Source: Paenibacillus cellulositrophicus (GTDB lineage Bacteria > Bacillota > Bacilli > Paenibacillales > Paenibacillaceae). Taken from it: DNA of 64,000 nt. Where the stretch lies: NCBI RefSeq assembly GCF_009363095.1, contig NZ_CP045295.1:5981001-6045000 (forward strand), given 5' to 3'. The notes beneath the pieces are model-generated. The model did no database searches. It was not told the origin of the DNA and saw only the letters and a program-made list of their open reading frames with translations. This document shows positions 8,163-17,281 of the stretch, in pieces. Every line of letters starts with the position of its first letter. Within the stretch, counting starts at the first letter, position 1. The position numbers and the translations under genes were made by a program.

Positions 8163-9620
8163 ATGCCCGAAAAAGAACAGCGCATCCTGCTGCAGGATGC
8201 CTATGAAGTAAACAAGCATGCGGAAACGTTGCCTGAGATGAAATTGACTCTGGCTATGCGTAAAGGAATGGAGAGAGGAAAAATGCGTGAAAAGCGGCGT
8301 TTCTATTTTTGGAGTACGGGGACGGTTATGGCGCTCGCGGCGGCCCTGCTAATTATCAATTACTCGATCGGCAGCTTGGCCCATCGGGCGGAGCCGGCGC
8401 CGAAGCAGACGGCGGGGATACCAAGTCAGTCCGCCTTAGATCCGTACCGCTCTACCTATCTGGAGGGTCTGGCGAGCGCAATGGACCGGGGGCTCGTCAA
8501 GCCGATTGCCGAAAGCGTCGAACAAAAAGGGTATCGCGTAGAGGTGGACGGTGCCGTCACGGATGGCCGGATGGCTTATGTGCTGTTCGGTGTCCGCAAC
8601 CAAACGGATAAAGAGGTCATCAACGCCGACGTATCCCTTGAGCTTGGCGGCGTGGAAGCCCCGTCCAAAGGAGCGTCGGTCGAATTGGCAGGAAGCAACA
8701 GCAACAGAATTTCGGCGAATGGAGCCAATCATTTTATTTACACCGTGCCCCTGAACCCGTCCGTTCAATATACCAAGGATGCCAAGTTTCATGTGACCTT
8801 GACGGAGACGTCAAACGAAGCGCTGATGTCCAGCTCCAATAAATACCGCACGGCGTTCGACATTTCGTTTGAGCTCGATCCCGGCATGTTCAAGGACAAA
8901 GAGCGCGTGCTGCGCCCAGATCGGACCCTGACAGTAGACGGCCAGCAGGTTCGTGTGACTCAGGTCATCTATACGCCGCTGCACACGTACGTCGACCTGG
9001 ACTATGATCAGGCGAACGCGAAACAAGTATTCCGTCTGCTCAGTCCGGTGCTCATCGGAAAAGTCGGCGACGAAATCGAAAAGCTGTATTATCCGAAGTG
9101 GTACTCTCGGGACAATTCGGAGGCCCTCACGGAGGGTACAGATGCGATGCTGATGTACGGCAGCGGCCAGAAATACGCCGAGTATGATTCTATTAGGCTC
9201 AAGACGGAGGGCACTGCTGCGGTGGACAAGGACCAGCTGCAAATCGTGATCGACCTGAAGAAGAAGCAGATCGTGGAGGCGCCGGACGACCGATTTACCC
9301 TGATTTCATACACCCGGACGGCTGGCCCCGGCGAGGTGCTGATTCACCGTGAGCTCGAAAACGCCTATGCCGGCGAGAGCCTGTCGCTGTCGCTGGATGA
9401 CAGCTTCACCGATGCCGACGGCAACGTCCACAAAAGGCAGTCTCCTGAAGGATACTCACAAGGTGGACATAGCTGGTCCAACAAGAAGGACACGATGGGA
9501 GACGATTACGATTACAACTTCGGCAAGGATGCGGTAGACTATCCGCAGCCGCTGACCATTAAGGTAAAGCAGATATGGATGCCGAATCGCGATACGCAGG
9601 CGGTTGAGCTGCTGAAATAG
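8163..9620 (+). CDS. DUF4179 (and DUF5643-like) membrane protein, putative anti-sigma factor
   Basis: 485 residues: a short cytoplasmic N-terminus, one transmembrane helix at about 47-68 (FYFWSTGTVMALAAALLIINYSIG), then a ~400-residue extracellular part rich in beta strands. This is the layout of DUF4179 proteins, which in Bacillus and Paenibacillus follow ECF sigma genes and are taken to be their anti-sigma factors. The position 27 bases after the sigma gene supports that. The first ~45 residues would bind the sigma factor and the outer domain would sense the envelope signal; neither is shown here directly. The outer segment near 230-330 resembles the immunoglobulin-like DUF5643 region. Confidence 0.78.
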   Translation: MPEKEQRILLQDAYEVNKHAETLPEMKLTLAMRKGMERGKMREKRRFYFWSTGTVMALAAALLIINYSIGSLAHRAEPAPKQTAGIPSQSALDPYRSTYLEGLASAMDRGLVKPIAESVEQKGYRVEVDGAVTDGRMAYVLFGVRNQTDKEVINADVSLELGGVEAPSKGASVELAGSNSNRISANGANHFIYTVPLNPSVQYTKDAKFHVTLTETSNEALMSSSNKYRTAFDISFELDPGMFKDKERVLRPDRTLTVDGQQVRVTQVIYTPLHTYVDLDYDQANAKQVFRLLSPVLIGKVGDEIEKLYYPKWYSRDNSEALTEGTDAMLMYGSGQKYAEYDSIRLKTEGTAAVDKDQLQIVIDLKKKQIVEAPDDRFTLISYTRTAGPGEVLIHRELENAYAGESLSLSLDDSFTDADGNVHKRQSPEGYSQGGHSWSNKKDTMGDDYDYNFGKDAVDYPQPLTIKVKQIWMPNRDTQAVELLK

Positions 9621-9657
9621 CCAGCGTACAACCGCGTACAACCACAAAATATACAGA

Positions 9658-9698
9658 CAGGCAGTCTGAAGGCTGAGGAGCCCGAAGGCTGCCTTTTT
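9658..9698 (+). terminator. Terminator of the sigma/anti-sigma operon
   Basis: CAGGCAG pairs with CTGCCTT around a GAAGGCTGAGGAGCCC loop that can itself pair, followed by TTTTTGTT. Confidence 0.75.
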
Positions 9699-9800
9699 GT
9701 TCCCTCAGAAAAGCCCGGCCGGTGGGATTGAAATGCGCCAGCAAAATTTGTATGTTGGATGCATACTATTTTTTCAACTGAACAAAAGGGGCTATGTCCG

Positions 9801-11600
9801 GTGAAATTGGCAGAAGATTACCTTCGGCTGCGAAGCGCTTATTCCGGTGAAAAGGAAGGGGAGCCGTTCCGGGTGACGATCGACGGGCTGGCCGAGGCCC
9901 TGTACTGCACGCCCCGTAACGCCAGGCTGATCCTGCGCAAAATGGCCGACGCCGGCCTGATCCGGTATGCAGCCGGGCAGGGCAGGGGCCATCGGTCGGA
10001 GCTAACGTTCCTCACGGACAGGCGGGAGCTTGTGATCCGGGAAGCGCAGCAATACGTGAAGCAGGGGGACGTGCAGGGCGCGCTGCTCTGGGTAAAAGAG
10101 CAGGCGGGCGAACCCGAAGCGATGCAGCGGTTTGTGGACTGGCTCACCGGCTATTTCGGATACCGGACGGAAACGACCGGGGAGGGCCGTATGGTGGAGA
10201 CGCTCCGCCTGCCGGTATACCGGCCGATCGTGACGCTGGACCCGGCGGACGCAATGTATGCTTTCGATACCCATCTGATCCGCCAAATCCATGCGACTCT
10301 GGTCGAGCTGGAAATGGACACCGGCAAGGTTATTCCGGGCGTCGCGCACCACTGGGAGTCCAGCTCCGATGCCTGTTGTTGGACGTTCTATTTGCGAAAA
10401 GGCGTGACGTTTCACGATGGTACGGAGCTTACGGCCGATGACGTCAAATACAGCCTGCTGCGCGTCCAGCAGGAATCCAACAATCATTCCTGGCTGTGCA
10501 GGGATATCGTTGAGATCTACGCGGAATCGCGTTACACCATCCGCATGGAGCTGCGTCAGCCCAACGTCCTGTTTGCGGCATTTATGTCGCATACTGCGGC
10601 AGCCATCCTTTCCCGCGCCAGCGATGAGTCCGGGGCCGGAACGGTTCCCGGCAGCCTGCCCGTCGGGGCCGGGCCTTACCGGATCGCTAAGCTTACGCCG
10701 GGGATGTGCATGCTGGAGATTTTCCCGGATTATTATGCGGCCCGGGGCCTGATCGATCGAATCGAAGTGATGATCATCCCGGACACCGGCGGAGAATGGA
10801 CGGTGGAGACCAATCCGGGCGTACTGGTCGTCGAGACGGGTGAAGCGCGCCGTCAAGAGCTGAAGACATGGCGGCGCAGCCGTCTCGTCACCGGATGCAG
10901 CATGCTGACGATTAACCTTGCGAAACCGGGAATTTTGCAAACCGGTTCCTTCCGCAGGGCGCTTGCACTTGCGGTTGACCGGAGCCGGATGGTCCGGGAG
11001 CTGGGGTACCCGCATGCTTCCCCTTGCCTTGGTTTTCACCTTGAGCCGCAGCCGGCTGCCGCTGATCCGCTGTATGATCCGGAAGAGGCATCCAGGGAAT
11101 TGAAACGGTCCGGGTACGGCGGAGAGGCGCTGAAGCTGTATGCGTACCGTCGCCATGAGCAGGCGGCTTACTGGCTTCAACAGCAATATGGTCAAGCAGG
11201 AATCCAGCTGGACGTGCATATTCTGCCTTGGGAGGAATTAATGAAGGAAGAGCGGATCCGGGAGGCGGACCTGATCCTGTTCGAGGCGCTGCTGAGCGAG
11301 GGGCTGCTCCGGCAGATCGAATATTTGCTGTCCCGGTACAGCTTCATTCGCAGCATGCTGGATCCCGGATCGCAGGCGGAAGTAGGCCGGCTTGTGGAGC
11401 AACTGCTTCAGGAGGCGGAACCGGATGCCCGGGACGAGGCGTTTCAGCGGCTGGAAACCTGGCTGATTGAGCGCAGCACGGCCGTCTATTTGACCTACAA
11501 CGAGGCCCGGGTGCTGTCCCATCCTGCGCAGCAGGGCGTTCGGTTGAATGCCGCCGGGTGGGTAGATTTTAAGGACATCTGGTTTAAAGGGGAAGGTTAA
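9801..11600 (+). CDS. SgrR-like regulator: HTH plus solute-binding-protein domain
   Basis: 599 residues. The N-terminal ~110 carry a winged helix of the SgrR_N type (VTIDGLAEALYCTPRNARLILRKMADAGLIRYAAGQGRGHRSELTFL). From about 150 onward the protein is an oligopeptide-binding (SBP_bac_5) domain: PIVTLDPADAMYAFDTHLIRQIHATLVE and FYLRKGVTFHDGTELTADDVKYSLLR. In such proteins the binding domain is a cytoplasmic ligand sensor, and the lack of a signal peptide agrees. They usually sit beside a transporter gene; none is adjacent here. A GTG start at 9801 with AAAAGGGG 9 bases upstream is preferred over an in-frame ATG at 9759, which has no ribosome site and lies in probable promoter sequence. Confidence 0.85.
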   Translation: MKLAEDYLRLRSAYSGEKEGEPFRVTIDGLAEALYCTPRNARLILRKMADAGLIRYAAGQGRGHRSELTFLTDRRELVIREAQQYVKQGDVQGALLWVKEQAGEPEAMQRFVDWLTGYFGYRTETTGEGRMVETLRLPVYRPIVTLDPADAMYAFDTHLIRQIHATLVELEMDTGKVIPGVAHHWESSSDACCWTFYLRKGVTFHDGTELTADDVKYSLLRVQQESNNHSWLCRDIVEIYAESRYTIRMELRQPNVLFAAFMSHTAAAILSRASDESGAGTVPGSLPVGAGPYRIAKLTPGMCMLEIFPDYYAARGLIDRIEVMIIPDTGGEWTVETNPGVLVVETGEARRQELKTWRRSRLVTGCSMLTINLAKPGILQTGSFRRALALAVDRSRMVRELGYPHASPCLGFHLEPQPAAADPLYDPEEASRELKRSGYGGEALKLYAYRRHEQAAYWLQQQYGQAGIQLDVHILPWEELMKEERIREADLILFEALLSEGLLRQIEYLLSRYSFIRSMLDPGSQAEVGRLVEQLLQEAEPDARDEAFQRLETWLIERSTAVYLTYNEARVLSHPAQQGVRLNAAGWVDFKDIWFKGEG

Positions 11601-11758
11601 CAGCAGGAGATCAATCGCGATTACGGTACGGGAAAACATGACATCTGGCGAAAGGGGAAATGTTTCCCGGAAAGATTGCCTTTTTCTGAAGCTCGTCCGG
11701 CTGTACAATGATCACAGCACATGAGATGAAACTTACCAACGGAGTGAAGGTGAACGGT

Positions 11759-12214
11759 ATGAAAATTATGCTGGACGATTTAAGCGGGCCGGAAATAGCC
11801 GCGTTGATCCGCGAGCATCTTCAAGGCATGGCGGAGGAGTCGCCGCCGGAGAGCGTACACGCCCTAGATCTGGACGGGCTGCGGCGGCCGGATGTGACAT
11901 TCTGGAGCGCATGGGAACAGGGGGAGCTGCTTGGCTGCGGGGCACTCAAGGAGCTTGATCCCAGTCACGGCGAGATCAAATCGATGCGGACCTCATCCGC
12001 CCACTTGCGTAAAGGAGTGGCCCGATCCATCCTGGCGCACATCATTGAGGAGGCCCGGCGGCGGGGATATCGGCGGCTGAGCCTGGAGACGGGCTCAATG
12101 GCGTCGTTCGAGCCGGCCCGACGGCTGTACGCGGCCTTTGGATTTGAGGAGTGCAGCCCATTTGCGGATTATAAGCTCGATCCTTACAGTACTTTTATGA
12201 CCCGAGATCTGTAA
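11759..12214 (+). CDS. GNAT acetyltransferase, YsnE-like
   Basis: 151 residues with the GNAT fold: acetyl-CoA-binding stretch SSAHLRKGVARSILAHIIEEARRRGYRRLSLETG (motif A Q/RxxGxG/A variant RKGVA), and the ending ARRLYAAFGFEECSPF. The phrases HALDLDGLRRPDVTFW, GCGALKELDPSHGEIKSMRT and FADYKLDP match what I recall of the Bacillus YsnE group, whose substrate is not firmly settled. Start 11759 has GAAGGTGA about 6 bases upstream; an earlier ATG at 11708 adds a non-conserved leader. The gene is monocistronic and convergent with the histidine kinase gene. Confidence 0.82.
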   Translation: MKIMLDDLSGPEIAALIREHLQGMAEESPPESVHALDLDGLRRPDVTFWSAWEQGELLGCGALKELDPSHGEIKSMRTSSAHLRKGVARSILAHIIEEARRRGYRRLSLETGSMASFEPARRLYAAFGFEECSPFADYKLDPYSTFMTRDL

Positions 12215-12241
12215 CCTAAATATGCGGAGCTTGATGTGAAA

Positions 12242-12284
12242 AAAGGACATGCTTCCTGTCATCGACAGGTTGAGCATGTCCTTT
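12242..12284. terminator. Bidirectional terminator between GNAT and histidine kinase genes
   Basis: AAAGGACATGCT pairs perfectly with AGCATGTCCTTT around CCTGTC/GACAGG. A-run on the left and T-rich right flank suit both convergent genes. Confidence 0.85.
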
Positions 12285-12303
12285 ACTTCATGGGACGGAA
12301 GAC

Positions 12304-13710
12304 TCAGCAAGGAATGACAGCGGTGAAGGTACTGCCTTGGCCGGGCGTGCTCTGCACGCTCAAAGTGCCGCCGTGGGCTTCGGCAATCCATCTGCCGATG
12401 GACAGCCCAAGGCCGTGGCCGCCCAGCTCCCGGGCGCGGGATTTATCCACGCGGTAAAAGCGTTCGAAGATGCGCGGCTGCTCCTCCGGCGGTATACCGA
12501 TTCCGTTGTCACTGACGGTCATATGCAGCATTCTCCGTTTGTCCTCCCGGATCTCCAGGGCAAGGGAGACGGTGCCGCCTTCCGGCGTATACTTGATGGC
12601 ATTGTCCAGCAGGATGACCATCAACTGCTGCAGGCGCTGGGCATCGCCATGAACCGTCATGCCGTCTTCCGCTTGTAGCTTCAGTGTAATTTGCTTGGCC
12701 TGCGCCAAAGGAAGCAGGGATGCCATCGTCCGCGAGGCTTCGGCCGCCAGATCAAAATTTGTTATGCTCAGCTGAACCTCATCCGAGTCGGAGCGTGCCA
12801 GCGTCAGAAGGTGGCTGGAGAGGTCGGTCATCCGCTTGGCTTCTTCCCGCATGTTGTCCAGCACCCTCCGGCTGAACGGATCATCCTTCAGGCTGTTTTC
12901 CATTTCGAGCACCTCAATGGAGGACAGGATGACGCTGAGCGGCGTGCGCAGCTCATGCGAGGCGTCCGCGACGAACTCGCGCTGCCTCGTATACGAGCGG
13001 GCGATCGGAACCATCGCCTTGACCGACATGTTCCGGCTGAGAAACACGGCCAGGACGCAGAACAGCAGCGCGAGCCCGATCAGCACAAGCAGGAGCCAGC
13101 CGAACAGCCGGTACTGGCTGCCTACCTCCTTGGCCACGTACAGCGTGCCTATAAAGACTCCGTTATCGTAAACGGCCTTGCCGGCCAGAAGCATGCGGAC
13201 ATTTCCGGGAGCCGCCTTACGGGGATCGTTCCCGTGTCTTGGCGGCCCTGCATCCCGGCCGGTTTCCTTGATCGTAACGGTCTTGTACTCCGTCTGATCG
13301 CCTTCGGGCGTCCACTCCGCCACCGCGCTGCCGACCGCTGCGCTCAGTCCCATCCGCTGCTGTGCTTCGTACAGAAAATTCCCATGAGGGTCCTTGAAGC
13401 AGCCCACCGTCTGGTTCGCTAACGATGGATAGCTGCTGCCGAGATTACCTTCTATATTATAGGAGCCGGTATGCTCCATCGATTCATGAAACGCATAGGA
13501 CATATCCTGAATCCAGTCGTTCAGCTGATTTTTCTGGTCGTTGATCAGCAGAAAATACAGCAGCCCGTACACCGTTCCGATGAACAGGGCGAGGAAAGCG
13601 ATAAGCACCGCGGTATACTGCAGCGTTAACCGGTTCTGGGTTCTTTTGAACAGGTCACTCCCCTGCCGGGGCCAGACGAAGGGGGATTTCCATTTCCATT
13701 TAGGCTTCAA
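12304..13710 (-). CDS. Sensor histidine kinase
   Basis: 468 residues: transmembrane helix 1 at about 29-55, an extracellular sensor of ~145 residues, helix 2 at about 203-224, then a dimerisation/phosphoacceptor region with H252 (FVADASHELRTPLSVI) and the ATPase domain (LLDNAIKYTPEGG; DNGIGIPPEEQPRIFERFYRVD; GGHGLGLSIGRWIAEAHGG). The HAMP linker is short. It phosphorylates itself on H252 and passes phosphate to the response regulator encoded just upstream. The genes overlap by 11 bases, so they are translated as a coupled pair. The signal is unknown. Confidence 0.92.
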   Translation of the reverse strand: MKPKWKWKSPFVWPRQGSDLFKRTQNRLTLQYTAVLIAFLALFIGTVYGLLYFLLINDQKNQLNDWIQDMSYAFHESMEHTGSYNIEGNLGSSYPSLANQTVGCFKDPHGNFLYEAQQRMGLSAAVGSAVAEWTPEGDQTEYKTVTIKETGRDAGPPRHGNDPRKAAPGNVRMLLAGKAVYDNGVFIGTLYVAKEVGSQYRLFGWLLLVLIGLALLFCVLAVFLSRNMSVKAMVPIARSYTRQREFVADASHELRTPLSVILSSIEVLEMENSLKDDPFSRRVLDNMREEAKRMTDLSSHLLTLARSDSDEVQLSITNFDLAAEASRTMASLLPLAQAKQITLKLQAEDGMTVHGDAQRLQQLMVILLDNAIKYTPEGGTVSLALEIREDKRRMLHMTVSDNGIGIPPEEQPRIFERFYRVDKSRARELGGHGLGLSIGRWIAEAHGGTLSVQSTPGQGSTFTAVIPC

Positions 13711-14371
13711 TTTTATAGCCGACCCCCCGGATGCTCTGAATCAGCTCTTGATCCAGTCCGCTGAGCTTCTTGCGGAGCAGCTTGATCATGGCGTCGATCG
13801 CTTTGGGGCCGACATCGGCGTCGAGTCCCCAAATCCGGTCCAAAATGACTTCCCGGGTCAAGGTGATGCCCTTGTTCTGGATCAGCAGGTCCAGCAGCTG
13901 AAACTCCCGTGGCGTCAGCTGGATGAGCGCTCCCGCGATGCTTGCCGTCTGGTTGGTCCGGTTCAGGATAAGGCCGGTAACCTGAACTTCCTCACCTTGA
14001 ATGGGCGCAAAATTCCGCCGCGACAGGGCGCGGAGCCGGGCGAGCAGCTCCTCGATTTCAAACGGCTTGACCAAATAGTCGTCGGCGCCCGCATCCAGCC
14101 CATTGATCCGGTCCTGTAGTCCGTCCTTGGCGGTCAGCATCAGGATGGCGCCCATGTATCCTTCCATCCGCAGCTGCCGGCAAGCCCAGACGCCGTCGCC
14201 ATCCGGCATCATCCAGTCGAGAATCAGAACGTCGTAATTGGTGGCCTCGGCATACTCGCAGGCTTCCCTGCCGGTAGTGACCCAATCCGCGGTATGGCCG
14301 CCTTTTTTCTTCAGCATGTGCACGACCAGCTCTCCCAGCCGCATATCGTCTTCTGCCAGCAATATTTTCAT
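13700..14371 (-). CDS. OmpR/PhoB-family response regulator
   Basis: 223 residues: receiver domain with acidic pocket E7-D8-D9, phosphoacceptor D52 (VLILDWMMPDGDG), conserved T (LMLTAKD) and K (DYLVKPFE), followed by a winged-helix DNA-binding domain (LTPREFQLLDLLIQNKGITLTREVILDRIWG..KAIDAMIKLLRKKLSG..IRGVGYKIE). Start 14371 (MKILLAEDD) is the family start, with GGAAAGGAT upstream; the frame extends 18 residues further up without support. First gene of the two-gene operon with the kinase. A 10-bp inverted repeat in its upstream region may be its own binding site. Confidence 0.93.
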   Translation of the reverse strand: MKILLAEDDMRLGELVVHMLKKKGGHTADWVTTGREACEYAEATNYDVLILDWMMPDGDGVWACRQLRMEGYMGAILMLTAKDGLQDRINGLDAGADDYLVKPFEIEELLARLRALSRRNFAPIQGEEVQVTGLILNRTNQTASIAGALIQLTPREFQLLDLLIQNKGITLTREVILDRIWGLDADVGPKAIDAMIKLLRKKLSGLDQELIQSIRGVGYKIEA

Positions 14372-14404
14372 CCATATCCGATCCTTTCCCGCATCTATAT
14401 AGAT

Positions 14405-14477
14405 TGAACTAAAGTTTTGCATCAAGCTTCCTGTTAAAAAAGTCTAATACGGCCTGAACATTTCTTTCTTTAGTTCA
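14405..14477. repeat. 10-bp perfect inverted repeat upstream of the response regulator gene
   Basis: TGAACTAAAG (14405-14414) and CTTTAGTTCA (14468-14477) are exact reverse complements, 53 bases apart, 34-106 bases ahead of the response-regulator start. A possible autoregulatory pair of half-sites. Nothing else is evident in the gap up to the terminator at 14648. Confidence 0.5.
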
Positions 14478-14647
14478 TTCGATCTAGCTCCTGAAATAGT
14501 GCCGGTTTTAAAGTTTAATAAGAGCATACTTCCGGCGGACAAACCGAGTCAAGATTCGGGGGCTGGCGGGTGCTACGACCGTCCCTTTCAGCTTGGGTGC
14601 AAGCCATGGATTGGGGGCTAAGCACGATTTTGAGGACTCTGCATATC

Positions 14648-14696
14648 ACAAAAGCCCCAAAACCCAAGGCTTTGGAGCTCTTGAAGGTTTGGGGCT
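14648..14696 (-). terminator. Terminator downstream of the LtrA-like gene
   Basis: AGCCCCAAA and TTTGGGGCT form a strong stem with an internal CCAAGG/TTGAAGG extension. On the minus strand it is followed by TTTTGTG. Confidence 0.75.
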
Positions 14697-14762
14697 GATG
14701 ACGAAGGCGGCATACCCCCCCGTTATACAACGGAGAGATGCGCTTTTTGATAATACGACGGG

Positions 14763-15851
14763 TTATGTCGTTAACTTCGCGTAGACGATGAAGAAAATCA
14801 TGATCTCTCCGACGATGGCGTAATTGGGGACGGGGAAGATCAGGTCAATTACGAAGCAGCAAGCAAGAATCCCCAGCATGATAGCCAGATGATAGGGCTT
14901 CAGCCGCAAATGTTTGTGTCTGTACCGGTGAAACACCACAGAGGTCGATAAGAAATACAGGAGCACGGACCCAAACACGAATGCCAGCAAGAAGGAGTAG
15001 TCCATCTGGTCTTTGTATAACAGCTGAATGGCTGCCGCGATCATGCTCATCGACAAATACACAAATAAGTGACCGTAAATAATCATTTGGCCGGCCGTGT
15101 GGATTTCCCGGCTTACCTTTTTGTCGATGTTATCAAAGTACTGCCACCACATGGCGATGACCAGCAGGCTGGTAAAGGCGACGAATAAGACGGACGGCAG
15201 ATCCCAGTGGTTAAACTGCAGCACAGCCAGAATACTGACGACCGATTCGCCTAGAAGAATCAAGGTAAACAGGGCGAAGCGTTCGAACAAGTGGTGCGTA
15301 TTGATCGGCGTTTTGACCAAATGCCGGCGCCCGATTAAGGGAAGCAGAATATCTACGGCGATCCCCGCGTACAAGACGGCATACCGGATCCAGGAGTCGA
15401 AGAACAGCGAGCAGGCCGAGATCAGGATGCCGATCAAAAAGTGGGTGCCCAAATAGGAGGCGGTCACTTGCTGATGCGCCGCTTTGGCCCGATGGACCAG
15501 AAGATACTGCAGGGCCGTCAGCGCCCTTGAGCCTATGTATCCTACAAAGAAGGGAACATAGTATTGGTCAAAATCTGGGGACAAACTCGCCGTCATGACG
15601 AGAACGAACAACAGCTGAAGGATCATGAAGACCCTGTGAATTAAAATATCCTGGCCGAACCGATTCACAAAGAGTGTTTGTCCTACCCAACCCCACCAGA
15701 TCGGGATAAAAATCAACACGAATTTGCTCAGGTACTCCAAGGGAATGGTCCCGTGTTCCGCATGCAGCAGGACATGCGTTGCTTTGGACACGGCTGCGAC
15801 TAAGAGAAGATCGTAAAACAGCTCCAGCCAAGTCACCTTTTTTTCAATCAT
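14763..15851 (-). CDS. Low-temperature-requirement A (LtrA) family membrane protein
   Basis: 362 residues, almost wholly hydrophobic, with about ten transmembrane helices. The start MIEKKVTWLELFYDLLLVAAVSKATHVL and the later HHLFERFALFTLILLGESVVSIL are signatures of the LtrA family. LtrA was named from a Listeria mutant unable to grow in the cold; the molecular function of the family is still unknown. Start 15851 matches the family and follows GGAGGGGATC; an ORF extension to 15932 adds polar residues of no known homology. Monocistronic, with its own terminator. Confidence 0.85.
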   Translation of the reverse strand: MIEKKVTWLELFYDLLLVAAVSKATHVLLHAEHGTIPLEYLSKFVLIFIPIWWGWVGQTLFVNRFGQDILIHRVFMILQLLFVLVMTASLSPDFDQYYVPFFVGYIGSRALTALQYLLVHRAKAAHQQVTASYLGTHFLIGILISACSLFFDSWIRYAVLYAGIAVDILLPLIGRRHLVKTPINTHHLFERFALFTLILLGESVVSILAVLQFNHWDLPSVLFVAFTSLLVIAMWWQYFDNIDKKVSREIHTAGQMIIYGHLFVYLSMSMIAAAIQLLYKDQMDYSFLLAFVFGSVLLYFLSTSVVFHRYRHKHLRLKPYHLAIMLGILACCFVIDLIFPVPNYAIVGEIMIFFIVYAKLTT

Positions 15852-16280
15852 AGCCTTATAGATCCCCTCCTTGATGTGATGAATGCCGTCAAATGAGTCA
15901 CAAGCGAATCCGCCGCTCATCCGAAGAATCAATTTATTATATCAATTTTCAAATCCCGGTCTACTACATTTTCGGAAATAGGACTGCAGGCTGTAACCGA
16001 AGTCCCGGATTGTTAAGCAAGGGTAAATGCAACGGCCTTTTTTACTGATTTTTTGTACATTAGAGAGAAAAACATAGTTAATATAATTTTATATACACAA
16101 AAAACATTATGTGCTATTCTAACGTTGCCAAAGAGATGTTATGCGTCAAGCATGTTTGTCGATTGCCACTACGCTTCTTGGCTGCACGGAGCACCGGATC
16201 AACATTCGAAGGTCCTTAGCCTGATAGACGGGCATCATGGGATGCCGTGGCCCTTACCGGGTGATTTTATGCTTTTTGAA
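15852..16280. other. Intergenic region between divergent LtrA and esterase genes
   Basis: An AT-rich stretch (about 16020-16120) is followed by a more GC-rich part with a short hairpin GGCATC-ATGG-GATGCC near 16221-16240. I see no convincing gene; open frames here are short and lack ribosome sites. The promoters of both flanking genes must lie in it. Confidence 0.5.
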
Positions 16281-16295
16281 ACTACGCATTGTAGT
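16281..16295 (+). promoter_or_regulatory. ACTAC-N5-GTAGT palindrome in the esterase promoter region
   Basis: ACTAC-GCATT-GTAGT immediately precedes and overlaps TATAAA (16295-16300), which is a likely -10 box. The site has the same half-sites and spacing as the putative BlaI operators at 31985-31999 and 33334-33352. Confidence 0.45.
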
Positions 16296-16318
16296 ATAAA
16301 TTAAGGGAGGGAATACAT

Positions 16319-17260
16319 ATGACAAAGAAGGTTGTTTTGGAACCCGCTGCTTTGAAATTTGCACAAGATACCGCCAATCCGCCGTATTTGTTTGATCTTG
16401 GACCGGAAAAAGGGCGCGAAGCCGTAGACGAGGTTCAATCGGGCGACGTCCCGAAGCTCCCGGTTGAAATTCAGGATATCACCGTTGAGGGAGGGCCGAG
16501 CGGACAGGTTTCGGTCAGACTGCTTCGTCCCGAAAACGTTACAAATAAGCTGCCGGTCATTCTTTATATCCATGGCGCCGGCTGGGTGTTCGGAAATGCG
16601 CATACCCATGATCGCCTGATCCGGGAGCTTGCAGTCGGTGCCGAAGCCTGCGTCGTATTCCCGAATTACAGCCTGTCACCGGAAGCGAAATATCCGACAG
16701 CGATCGAAGAAATCTACGCGGTTCTGACCTGGATTGCGGAACATGGCGAGGTGTACGGCCTGGATACGGACCGCCTTACCGTGGCTGGGGACAGCGTTGG
16801 GGGAAATATGACCGCTGCGATCACGCTGATGGCGAAAGAACGGAAGGGCCCCGCCATTCATAAACAACTGCTGTTCTACCCGGTGACGGACTCGGGCAAC
16901 GACACAGAGTCCTATCATCAGTTTGCGGAAGGTTATTTCCTGCGCCGGGACGCCATGGCCTGGTTCTGGGAGCAGTATATTGCGAAGCCGAGCGATAAAG
17001 AGGAGATCTATGCTTCCCCGCTGCGGGCAACGCGCGAACAGCTTGAAGGCTTGCCTCCTGCACTGGTCATTACCGCTGAAGCGGATGTTCTTCGCGATGA
17101 AGGCGAAGCTTATGCCAACAAACTGCGCGAAGCCGGCGTCCGGGTGACCGCTGCCCGTTTCCAGGGGGTCATTCATGACTTCGTCATGCTGAATGCTCTT
17201 GCGGATACCGCAGCGGCTAGAGGCGCGATCGCGCTGGCGAACGCTTGGCTCAAAGAATAG
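16319..17260 (+). CDS. Alpha/beta hydrolase, HSL-family esterase
   Basis: 313 residues of the hormone-sensitive-lipase-like esterase family. Seen: oxyanion-hole motif HGAGW (85-89, family form HGGGW), nucleophile S159 in GDSVGG, acid in EADVLRDEGEAYANKL and catalytic His in GVIHDF near 287. These enzymes hydrolyse short acyl esters in the cytoplasm; there is no signal peptide. AGGGAGGG lies 6 bases before the ATG. Followed within 21 bases by an NADPH-dependent FMN reductase, and then by a GAPDH homolog, so the three are probably one operon. The palindrome over its -10 region suggests repression. Confidence 0.88.
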   Translation: MTKKVVLEPAALKFAQDTANPPYLFDLGPEKGREAVDEVQSGDVPKLPVEIQDITVEGGPSGQVSVRLLRPENVTNKLPVILYIHGAGWVFGNAHTHDRLIRELAVGAEACVVFPNYSLSPEAKYPTAIEEIYAVLTWIAEHGEVYGLDTDRLTVAGDSVGGNMTAAITLMAKERKGPAIHKQLLFYPVTDSGNDTESYHQFAEGYFLRRDAMAWFWEQYIAKPSDKEEIYASPLRATREQLEGLPPALVITAEADVLRDEGEAYANKLREAGVRVTAARFQGVIHDFVMLNALADTAAARGAIALANAWLKE

Positions 17261-17281
17261 CAGGGGCGGTGAAAATAGAAA

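Noticed and set aside
10002..11219. 405-residue antisense frame over the SgrR-like gene
   Set aside because: Composition of a shadow frame and no family resemblance.
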